From assembly GCA_050699035.1 (NCBI GenBank), contig JBOHDE010000246.1, forward strand, positions 1 through 5,433: a DNA stretch of 5,433 nt, read 5' to 3'. Below, piece by piece: positions 1-4,743 of the stretch. The position numbers were made by a program, and so were the translations under genes. Position 1 is the first letter of the stretch. Every line of letters starts with the position of its first letter. Origin of the DNA: WHTB01 sp050699035. GTDB lineage: Bacteria; Actinomycetota; Actinomycetes; Propionibacteriales; Nocardioidaceae. The notes below the pieces were generated by a model that searched no databases, was not told the DNA's origin, and saw only the letters and a program-made list of their open reading frames with translations.

Positions 1-114
1 GGTTGCGCGTATGTCCGCCGGCGCGGGTGACGTAGCCCCTCCCTTCGCGCCGAGGTTCTGGGACATACGCGCAACCTCGGCGCGAGGATCTGGGACATAC
101 GCGCAACCTCGGCG
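1..114. repeat. Intergenic repeat element: 32-bp tandem pair plus inverted core copy
   Basis: A 32-bp unit occurs twice head to tail (51-82 and 83-114), differing only at position 56 (t) versus 88 (a). Its central 16 nt, GGACATACGCGCAACC, lie at 61-76 and 93-108. The exact reverse complement, GGTTGCGCGTATGTCC, is at 1-16, where the window begins, so the element may continue to the left. Two exclusive foldings are visible. One is a 16-bp stem between 1-16 and either forward core. The other is an 11-bp perfect stem (47-57 with 73-83) around a 15-nt loop. The layout resembles dispersed intergenic palindromic repeats (REP-like), but family membership cannot be shown from one locus. It could also end transcription of a gene to the left, although no T-tract follows the stems. 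Confidence 0.85.
47..83. other. Perfect 11-bp stem-loop inside the repeat element
   Basis: Positions 47-57 (gcgccgaggtt) are the exact reverse complement of 73-83, enclosing a 15-nt loop that holds most of the repeat core. The second unit cannot form the same hairpin: its arms at 81-87 and 107-114 are interrupted by mismatches. The stem is GC-rich and has no following T run, so it would be at most a tail-less terminator or a processing/pausing structure. Its function is unknown. Confidence 0.55.
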
Positions 115-148
115 TGAGTAGGTGGGGGTTCACGTATGGCGGGTCACG

Positions 149-154
149 TACGCT
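149..154 (+). promoter_or_regulatory. Candidate -10 box (TACGCT) for a leaderless M28 transcript
   Basis: The hexamer TACGCT fits the actinobacterial TANNNT consensus and ends 7 nt before the ATG at 162. Transcription would then start at about 161, giving a leader of 0-1 nt. This agrees with the absence of a Shine-Dalgarno before that ATG. No convincing -35 hexamer is present at 16-18 bp upstream. The heptamer TCACGTA is repeated at 130-136 and 144-150 and overlaps the box, so it may be part of a control site. This is inferred from sequence alone. Confidence 0.3.
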
Positions 155-161
155 CGAAGCG

Positions 162-1148
162 ATGCGTCGTCTCGCGCTGTGCAGCCTGCTGCTCGCCGCC
201 GCGACGGTCGCGTGCACCGGGGATGGGCCGGCCGTCGAGGATCCCACCAGCACGTCCGGCGCATCGGCGTCACCCGACTCGAGCCCGGCGACCAGCCCGC
301 AGACGACCCCGTCCGCCCGCCCGTCGGTGAGCCCGTCGGGGCGGCCCGTCCGGTTCGACTCCGCGGCCGCGCTGGCTGACGTACGCCTGCTCGCCGGTGA
401 GATCGGGCCCCGGCTGACCACGGAGCCGGCGTACATAGAGGCCGCCGAGGTGGTGGAGCGGCGGTTCCGTGAGTACGGGTACCAGGTGCGACGTCAGCCG
501 TTCGCCGTACCCGCCGGCGACTCGTGGGGTGTGCCGGTCGAGGCCGGGCGGTCCTTCAACGTGGTCGCCACGCCCGCCGGCTTCGATCCCGCCCGACCGC
601 ATGTCGTGGTCGGTGCACACCTCGACACAGTGGCGGTCGCGCCCGGGGCTGAGGACAACGCGTCCGGCGTCGCCGTGCTGCTCGAGCTGGCCCGGCTGGC
701 GAGCGAGGACCGTACCCGCGTCCCGGCCGTGCTGATCGCGTTCGGCGGAGAGGAGCCTCGGGGCGACGGGGACGACCTGCACCACTTCGGCTCCCAGCAC
801 TACGTACGCACGATGCCGCCGGCCCAGCGCGACGCGCTGCACGCGATGATGTCGCTCGACCGGGTGGGGGTCGGGTCGTTCGTGCCGGTCTGCACCGGCC
901 CGTTGTCGCCGCACTGGGTTCGCGACAGCGTCCTCGCGGCCGCCGAGCGACAAGACATCCCGGCTCGGATGTGCGAGCTCACCACCAGCGACCACTGGTC
1001 GTTCGAGAAGGCCGGCTTCGCGGTGACCCGGCTCGGCAGCATCGACTACCCCGAGTACCACTCGGCCGACGACCTGCCGGGCGTCGTCGACCGCTGGCAG
1101 CTCGCCCGCACCGGAAGGGTGGCGTGGAGCTGGCTCAGCGCTCGCTGA
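162..1148 (+). CDS. Secreted M28-family zinc aminopeptidase, lipoprotein
   Basis: This 328-residue protein is predicted to be an exported zinc-dependent exopeptidase that removes amino-terminal residues from peptides outside the cytoplasm. Residues 1-17 form a short signal peptide (basic MRR, then a Leu/Ala core) ending in a lipobox-like TVAC with Cys18. The Thr at -3 is atypical. A Ser/Thr/Pro/Ala-rich spacer (about 26-62) leads to the catalytic domain (about 65-328). The full M28 ligand set is readable in order: GAHLD (His153, Asp155), EDNASG (Asp165), GGEE (Glu197 as likely base, Glu198 as ligand), SLDRVG (Asp233) and EYHSADD (His300). Two cysteines (244, 271) could form a disulfide. The reading frame opens earlier, at a GTG at 114, but that start would put 16 residues before the signal peptide and begin inside the repeat, so ATG 162 is preferred. 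The 3' end overlaps the convergent capA-like gene by 14 bp. The fold call is firm; the substrate is unknown. Confidence 0.9.
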   Translation: MRRLALCSLLLAAATVACTGDGPAVEDPTSTSGASASPDSSPATSPQTTPSARPSVSPSGRPVRFDSAAALADVRLLAGEIGPRLTTEPAYIEAAEVVERRFREYGYQVRRQPFAVPAGDSWGVPVEAGRSFNVVATPAGFDPARPHVVVGAHLDTVAVAPGAEDNASGVAVLLELARLASEDRTRVPAVLIAFGGEEPRGDGDDLHHFGSQHYVRTMPPAQRDALHAMMSLDRVGVGSFVPVCTGPLSPHWVRDSVLAAAERQDIPARMCELTTSDHWSFEKAGFAVTRLGSIDYPEYHSADDLPGVVDRWQLARTGRVAWSWLSAR

Positions 1149-1153
1149 ACGCC
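1132..1153. terminator. Small dyad spanning both convergent stop codons
   Basis: Positions 1135-1139 (tcagc) pair with 1144-1148 (gctga) around a 4-nt loop. GGC at 1132-1134 can extend the stem with GCC at 1151-1153 across a 2-nt bulge. The dyad contains the stop codons of both converging genes, so it could be a compact bidirectional, tail-less terminator. There is no T-tract and the stem is short, so termination is only a possibility. No other terminator-like structure was seen at this junction. Confidence 0.2.
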
Positions 1154-2550
1154 GGGCCGCTGGTCTGCCACATCAGTCGCAGCGTGTCGATCCCGTTGTC
1201 GTACGACTGGACACGTGGTGCGAACCTGCGATCCATCCGGTACGGCACGAAGTCGGCCGCCTTCAGCTCGGACCCCCAGTAGGTGAGCTCGAGCAGCAGC
1301 CCGCGCTGCGTCTCGTCCATGAAGTCCATGTCGAACACGAAGTTGCCGAGCGAGTGCACCACCAACGTGTCGTCGACCATCGATGCGCCCTGCACCCAGT
1401 GCGGGTGTCCGCCGACGACCAGGTCGGCGCCGGCGGCGACCAGCGCGTCGGCGACGTCGCGCTGGATCGTCTCCGGCACGTTGGTGTACTGCGTACCCCA
1501 GTGCGGCATGACGACGACCACGTCGACCCGCCGGTCCAGCGCGCGCACCCGCCGAAGGAATGAGTCGAGCTCGCCGCGGTCGAGCGGGCCGGTGCGCGGC
1601 GGCATGCTGACCGAGTCGGCACCTGGCCGGCGCGACCCGGCCTCAGGCGTCTCGCCGATCGCGTTGAAACCGACGAAGCCGAACCGGACCCCCGACCGCT
1701 CCACGATCGCAGGCTGCCGAGCCTGCCAGGCCGCGCGGCCCGCGCCGAACGTGGCGAAGCCGCCCGCGCGCAGCAGCCGGACCGTCTCGACCAGCGCGTC
1801 GTCGCCGAAGTCGCCCAGGTGGTTGTTGGCCAGCCCGACCACGTCGAAGCCGGCGTCACGGAGGCCGGCGCGTACCCAGGTCGGCGCCGCGAACGAGTCG
1901 TTCCCCTGCGTCGGCGGACCCGCCTGGGACAGCGTGTTCTCGAGGTTGCCGACCGTGACGTCGGCGGCGGCGAGGCGACGCTGCATGGGCCGCAGTGCGA
2001 GCGACGCGTCCCCGGCCTCAGCACCGATCTCGCCCACCCGGCGGCCGAGCATGATGTCGCCGACGACGCTCATCGTCACGACGGGAGCCGGGTCGGCCGC
2101 AGCCTGCGTGCGGATCGGGTACGTCGACGGGTCGCGCAGCGGGTCGACGTCTGCCACGGTGACGGCCTGTACCGACGGGCCGACCTCGGCCGCCGGCAGC
2201 ACCGCGAGCGCGTCCCGGTCGCGGGTCACGGCGCGGACCGACTCGACCGTACGAAGCGGACGAGCCGATTCCCCCAGGTCCGCCCACGAGTCGACCCGGC
2301 CGGCGATGACGCGTCGGGCCACCTGCTCGGTGACGTTGACGGGGGGTCGAGTCGCGTGGATCACCAGCACCAACGGCTGGGTCGGTGCGGGCTCGGCGCT
2401 CGGTGCCGGCTCGGTGCTCGGTGTCGGCTCGGTGCTCGCCGATGCCTGCACCGACGGGTCGGCCGCCCGCTCGCCACCGGCCGACGTCGTGCACGCCGCC
2501 AGCGCGAGCAGCAACGCGCCCGCCGGAGCTACCGCCCGTCGCACCAGCAC
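1135..2550 (-). CDS. CapA-family (PGA_cap) metallophosphatase-like lipoprotein
   Basis: The 471-residue protein has a lipoprotein signal peptide (RR, an Ala/Leu-rich core, lipobox LAAC, Cys20), an S/T/E/P-A spacer (about 31-58), an extra N-terminal segment (about 59-150), and a CapA-type calcineurin-like domain (about 157-440). Signature motifs are GDIML (164-168, Asp165), GNLEN (201-205), ANNH (241-244), MPHWG (349-353), GGHPHW (380-385) and HSLGNFVF (399-406). These are the metal-binding motifs of the family named after CapA of poly-gamma-glutamate capsule synthesis. No capB, capC or other capsule gene is visible, so a poly-gamma-glutamate role is not supported here; a surface phosphodiesterase or phosphatase is as likely. 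The segment at 59-150 resembles part of a phosphate-binding-protein fold. The start is GTG at 2550, with an in-frame stop at 2581-2583. A second GTG two codons later is possible. No Shine-Dalgarno is visible. The gene lies 54 bp downstream of HIT on the same strand. Confidence 0.9.
   Translation of the reverse strand: MLVRRAVAPAGALLLALAACTTSAGGERAADPSVQASASTEPTPSTEPAPSAEPAPTQPLVLVIHATRPPVNVTEQVARRVIAGRVDSWADLGESARPLRTVESVRAVTRDRDALAVLPAAEVGPSVQAVTVADVDPLRDPSTYPIRTQAAADPAPVVTMSVVGDIMLGRRVGEIGAEAGDASLALRPMQRRLAAADVTVGNLENTLSQAGPPTQGNDSFAAPTWVRAGLRDAGFDVVGLANNHLGDFGDDALVETVRLLRAGGFATFGAGRAAWQARQPAIVERSGVRFGFVGFNAIGETPEAGSRRPGADSVSMPPRTGPLDRGELDSFLRRVRALDRRVDVVVVMPHWGTQYTNVPETIQRDVADALVAAGADLVVGGHPHWVQGASMVDDTLVVHSLGNFVFDMDFMDETQRGLLLELTYWGSELKAADFVPYRMDRRFAPRVQSYDNGIDTLRLMWQTSGPAFSER
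2385..2438 (-). repeat. Three 18-bp tandem repeats coding the Pro/Glu/Ser spacer of CapA
   Basis: Three consecutive 18-bp units (2385-2402, 2403-2420, 2421-2438) differ by only one to three bases and encode a six-residue repeat of the type (S/A)-(T/A)-E-P-(T/A)-P at about residues 38-56, just after the lipidated cysteine. The repeat length is a multiple of three, so copy-number change by slippage would alter spacer length without breaking the frame. Confidence 0.85.
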
Positions 2551-2557
2551 GCTGTCG

Positions 2558-2563
2558 ACGCTA
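2558..2563 (-). promoter_or_regulatory. Candidate -10 box (TAGCGT) for a leaderless capA-like transcript
   Basis: On the minus strand TAGCGT fits TANNNT and is followed by exactly 7 nt before the GTG at 2550, so transcription would begin at about 2551. The same spacing is seen before the M28 gene. No Shine-Dalgarno is present and no good -35 hexamer is apparent. If real, capA would be expressed independently of the HIT gene 54 bp upstream. This is inference from spacing and consensus only. Confidence 0.3.
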
Positions 2564-2604
2564 GCGCGGCCGGCCTGACCTCACGTAACGGTCGGGCGCC
2601 GAGC

Positions 2605-2943
2605 TCAGCCCGGGGGCCAGGTCATCTGCCGGCCGGACAGGACGTGTAGATGAGCGTGGAACACGACCTGCCCGCCCTCGGAACCGGTGTTGAAGACCAG
2701 CCGGTAGCCGTCGGAGGCCGCCACCGACGCCGCCTCTGCGACCAGCGTCGCGAGCAGGCCCGGGTCGGCCGCGGCGACCTCGGCGGCGTCCACCAGATGC
2801 TCCTTCGGGACCACCAGCAGATGGGTCGGCGCCTGCGGGTTGACGTCACGGAACGCGACGGTGGTCTCGGTCTCGCTCACCACCTCGGCCGGGATCTCGC
2901 CAGCGACGATCTTGCAGAACAGGCAGTCCGGATCGGCGGACAC
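2605..2943 (-). CDS. HIT-family (histidine triad) nucleotide-binding protein
   Basis: This is a 112-residue cytosolic protein of normal length for the Hint branch of the histidine-triad superfamily, whose members hydrolyse nucleoside phosphoramidates and related adenylates. The triad motif HAHLH is at 96-100, with His98 the expected nucleophile. It is preceded by the typical FNTGSEGGQVVF stretch (84-95). The N-terminal CLFCKI (Cys7, Cys10) together with His41 fits the zinc site of Cys-containing HIT proteins. The frame is open up to an ATG at 2985, but GTG at 2943 is chosen because GGAGG lies 4 nt upstream on the minus strand (2948-2952) and homologues normally begin close to the CxFC motif. 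The gene is not next to phoH or an rRNA methyltransferase, the partners often seen in actinobacteria. It reads towards capA (54-bp gap), so co-transcription is possible. The true substrate is unknown. Confidence 0.93.
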   Translation of the reverse strand: MSADPDCLFCKIVAGEIPAEVVSETETTVAFRDVNPQAPTHLLVVPKEHLVDAAEVAAADPGLLATLVAEAASVAASDGYRLVFNTGSEGGQVVFHAHLHVLSGRQMTWPPG

Positions 2944-2946
2944 GCG

Positions 2947-2953
2947 ACCTCCA
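2947..2953 (-). promoter_or_regulatory. Strong Shine-Dalgarno that fixes the HIT start
   Basis: On the minus strand TGGAGGT precedes the GTG at 2943, leaving 4 nt between GGAGG and the start codon. No similar site precedes the upstream ATG at 2985. It therefore shortens the protein by 14 residues relative to the longest open frame. Confidence 0.75.
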
Positions 2954-2983
2954 GAGTGGGCAACGACGCTCTTCTCGCCGCCC

Positions 2984-2996
2984 ATCGTGGCACGAT
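2984..2996. promoter_or_regulatory. Candidate operator palindrome ATCGTGGCACGAT
   Basis: Six-base arms (ATCGTG / CACGAT) flank a single G. A further ATCGT at 2995-2999 overlaps the right arm, so three copies of the ACGAT half-site sit within 16 bp. The site lies about 40 bp upstream of the HIT start and 117 bp upstream of the sigma start, a fitting place for a shared regulator. No regulator gene is visible nearby, and chance occurrence is possible. Confidence 0.25.
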
Positions 2997-3112
2997 CGTC
3001 ACACCGGCCGGGTAAACCCCGACTGCTGACTGAGCGTCACCTAGATATGGCAGTCGCAGCGGACATCCCCTGGCCGTGGCCTGACCACGCCGTCCTGAGG
3101 GAGACCTTCCGC

Positions 3113-3640
3113 ATGTCGACGCCTGACGCGGGTGCGACACCTCGGCAGTGGGACGCCGACGACGCGGTCACCGAGCTGTACGCAGCGCACTACCGGTCCC
3201 TGGTACGGCTCGCCGCGATGCTCGTCCGCAACACCGCCGAGGCGGAAGAGGTCGTGCAGGACGCGTTCGTCGCAATGCACGGCAGGTGGCGGCGGATCCG
3301 CGAGGCCGACAAGGCACTCGCCTACCTCCGCCAGACGGTGGTCAACACCGCCCGGTCGCGGCTGCGCCGGCGGGCCGTCGAGGAGCGGCACCGCCCTGCG
3401 CCGTCGCCCGACACCGCGAGCGCGGAGTACCACGCGCTCGCCGGCGCGGAGTACAGCCAGGTGTTCGAGGCGGTGAAGGGTCTCCCGCAACGGCAACGCG
3501 AAGCGGTCGTACTCCGTTACTACCTGGATCTGAGCGAGGCCGAGATCGCGGTCACCATGGGGTGCAGCCGCGGCGCGGTCAAGAGCCACACGTCGCGCGG
3601 CATGGCCGCGTTGCGGACGGCATTGGAGCATGCCTCATGA
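3113..3640 (+). CDS. ECF RNA polymerase sigma factor, SigE family
   Basis: This 175-residue protein has the two-domain build of extracytoplasmic-function sigma factors, which redirect RNA polymerase to a stress or envelope regulon. The sigma-2 region spans about 22-87: LYAAHYRSLVRLA, the core-binding EAEEVVQDAFV (44-53), and the -10-reading WRRIREADKALAYLRQTVVNTARSRLRR part. A short charged linker (88-112) leads to sigma-4 (about 113-172) with LPQRQREAVVLRYY and a helix-turn-helix in SEAEIAVTMGCSRGAVKSHTSRG. The length and motifs match the actinobacterial SigE family. ATG 3113 is chosen because the protein then starts just before sigma-2 and GAGGGAGA lies about 9 nt upstream. The open frame extends left to 2840, but only by running antisense through HIT. 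The stop overlaps the next gene's ATG (ATGA), so the two are probably translationally coupled. The regulon and signal are unknown. Confidence 0.93.
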   Translation: MSTPDAGATPRQWDADDAVTELYAAHYRSLVRLAAMLVRNTAEAEEVVQDAFVAMHGRWRRIREADKALAYLRQTVVNTARSRLRRRAVEERHRPAPSPDTASAEYHALAGAEYSQVFEAVKGLPQRQREAVVLRYYLDLSEAEIAVTMGCSRGAVKSHTSRGMAALRTALEHAS

Positions 3641-4743
3641 GCCCGCACGAGCCGATGGACGAGCTGGAGACCGAGATCAGCCGCGCGCTGCACGCGCAGG
3701 CCGACGAGGTCCGTCCGAGCGGTGACGGCCTGGCCCGGATCCGGGCTCGTACCGCCAGGTCGGCACGGGTCACCCGGCAGCGTCGTACCTGGCTCTTCGC
3801 CGGCGCCGCCGGCCTCGCCACCGCAGGTGTGGTCGTCGGTGGCCTCGTCATCGCCAGTGACCTGACCGGCGGCGACGGCGGTCCGGACCGTGCCGTCGAC
3901 CGCCCGGCGGTAGTCGAGACCAGCACCCCCGCCGAGCCGGTGACATCACCGAGCGTGGCGCCGACGCGCGACCCCGAGACCCCCACCGAGGCTCCCACCA
4001 CCAGTGGCGAGGCGACCACGCCGGCCGCACCTCAGCCGACGGCCGTCACCGTGCCGGTCTACTACCTCGGGGACTCCACCCGCGGCCCTCGGCTGTTCCG
4101 CGAGTTCCACGCGATCCGGACGACGGAGCCGACCGCGCAGGCTGCGCTGAACCAGATGCTCGACCAGGAGCCGTTCGACCCCGACTACGCCAGCCCCTGG
4201 CCGAAGGACAGCCGGGCACTGGGCGTCACCGACCAGGACGACCTGATCACGGTCGACCTATCGCGGCACGTGCTCACGACCGACGCATCGGAGGAGCAGG
4301 CCGAGCTGATGCTCCAGCAGTTGGTCTACACCGTGCAGGCCGCGCTCCAGAACACCCACGACGTCCAGCTCACCGTCGAGGGCGAGCCGGCCGAGGAGTT
4401 CTCCGGCGTGCAGGTCGACGAGCCGCTGACCCGCGGCGACCCGCTGACGTACCAGGCGATGACCTGGATCACGGCTCCGGTCGAGGGGCAGACGGTCGGT
4501 CGGACGCTCAAGGTCGAGGGCATCGCCAACCACTTCGAGGCGAATGTCAGCTGGGAGCTGGTGCAGGACGGCGAGGTCGTCCGGGACAACTTCACCACCG
4601 CCGCCGAGGGGATGACGTTCTCGCCGTACTCCTTCACTCTCACCAAGCTCGAGCCGGGTGACTACACGGTGCGGGTCTTCGAGTCCTCGCCGGAGGACGG
4701 GTCGGTGACCTTCCTCGACACCAAGAGCTTCACCGTCGAGTGA
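3637..4743 (+). CDS. Single-pass membrane protein with GerMN and Gmad2 domains; putative sigma partner
   Basis: This 368-residue protein is predicted to span the membrane once and expose a large domain pair outside. Residues 1-51 are cytoplasmic, with an ALHAQADEVRPSGDGLARIRA segment typical of membrane proteins coded beside actinobacterial ECF sigma factors, then a basic stop-transfer stretch. One transmembrane helix lies at about 52-74. A Thr/Pro/Glu/Ala linker follows (about 92-137). A GerMN-like domain (about 138-262) shows VYYLGD, EPTAQAALNQML, LITVDLS and LQQLVYTVQAALQN. A C-terminal Gmad2 immunoglobulin-like domain (about 275-368) shows ITAPVEGQTVGRTLKVEGIA and ends in a beta-strand pattern. 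There is no cysteine, so no zinc-binding HxxxCxxC anti-sigma motif. The ATG at 3637 overlaps the sigma stop codon. The frame is open upstream to 3148, but only as a shadow of the sigma gene. The role as anti-sigma or sensor is inferred from coupling and topology. The 3' end overlaps the convergent gene by 14 bp. Confidence 0.88.
   Translation: MSPHEPMDELETEISRALHAQADEVRPSGDGLARIRARTARSARVTRQRRTWLFAGAAGLATAGVVVGGLVIASDLTGGDGGPDRAVDRPAVVETSTPAEPVTSPSVAPTRDPETPTEAPTTSGEATTPAAPQPTAVTVPVYYLGDSTRGPRLFREFHAIRTTEPTAQAALNQMLDQEPFDPDYASPWPKDSRALGVTDQDDLITVDLSRHVLTTDASEEQAELMLQQLVYTVQAALQNTHDVQLTVEGEPAEEFSGVQVDEPLTRGDPLTYQAMTWITAPVEGQTVGRTLKVEGIANHFEANVSWELVQDGEVVRDNFTTAAEGMTFSPYSFTLTKLEPGDYTVRVFESSPEDGSVTFLDTKSFTVE

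Larger units (their letters stand above)
2944..3112. other. Divergent intergenic region between HIT and the sigma operon
   Basis: These 169 bp must hold the promoters for the minus-strand HIT gene and the plus-strand sigma/GerMN operon. Visible contents are the HIT Shine-Dalgarno (2947-2953), a 13-bp palindrome (2984-2996), a weak sigma70-like pair (ccgact at 3019-3024 and tagata at 3042-3047, 17-bp spacer), and a purine-rich GAGGGAGA at 3097-3104 as the likely sigma-gene ribosome binding site. No RNA gene or conserved riboswitch was recognised. Confidence 0.6.

Noticed and set aside
1..114. CRISPR array
   Set aside because: The two units are directly adjacent with no spacers, the third copy is inverted and partial, and there are no cas genes.
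270..1061. 263-codon open frame on the minus strand opposite the M28 gene
   Set aside because: Arg/Gly/His-rich translation without motifs, fully antisense to a gene with an intact M28 ligand set.
1135..2550. Poly-gamma-glutamate capsule locus
   Set aside because: Only a CapA-type protein is present. No ligase or transporter partner is visible, and CapA-family proteins occur widely outside capsule loci.
1283..2578. 431-codon open frame on the plus strand opposite the CapA gene
   Set aside because: It is antisense to a protein with complete family motifs, has Ser/Arg/Thr-rich low-complexity composition and no recognisable domain. Long antisense frames are usual in GC-rich DNA.
3019..3047. 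Sigma70-like promoter for the sigma operon (ccgact, 17 bp, tagata)
   Set aside because: Only about half the consensus positions match and the -10 lacks the final T, so it was not listed as its own feature.
2840..3112. Upstream extension of the sigma factor frame
   Set aside because: It runs antisense through the HIT gene, and the family normally begins shortly before sigma-2. The in-frame ATG at 3047 is possible but lacks a ribosome binding site.
3148..3636. Upstream extension of the GerMN-Gmad2 frame into the sigma gene
   Set aside because: The residues are an out-of-frame shadow of the sigma coding sequence. The ATGA overlap at 3637 gives a natural start that leaves a proper membrane topology.
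4044..4743. Spore germination system
   Set aside because: GerMN and Gmad2 domains are named from spore proteins but are common in non-sporulating actinobacterial envelope proteins, and no other germination gene is present.
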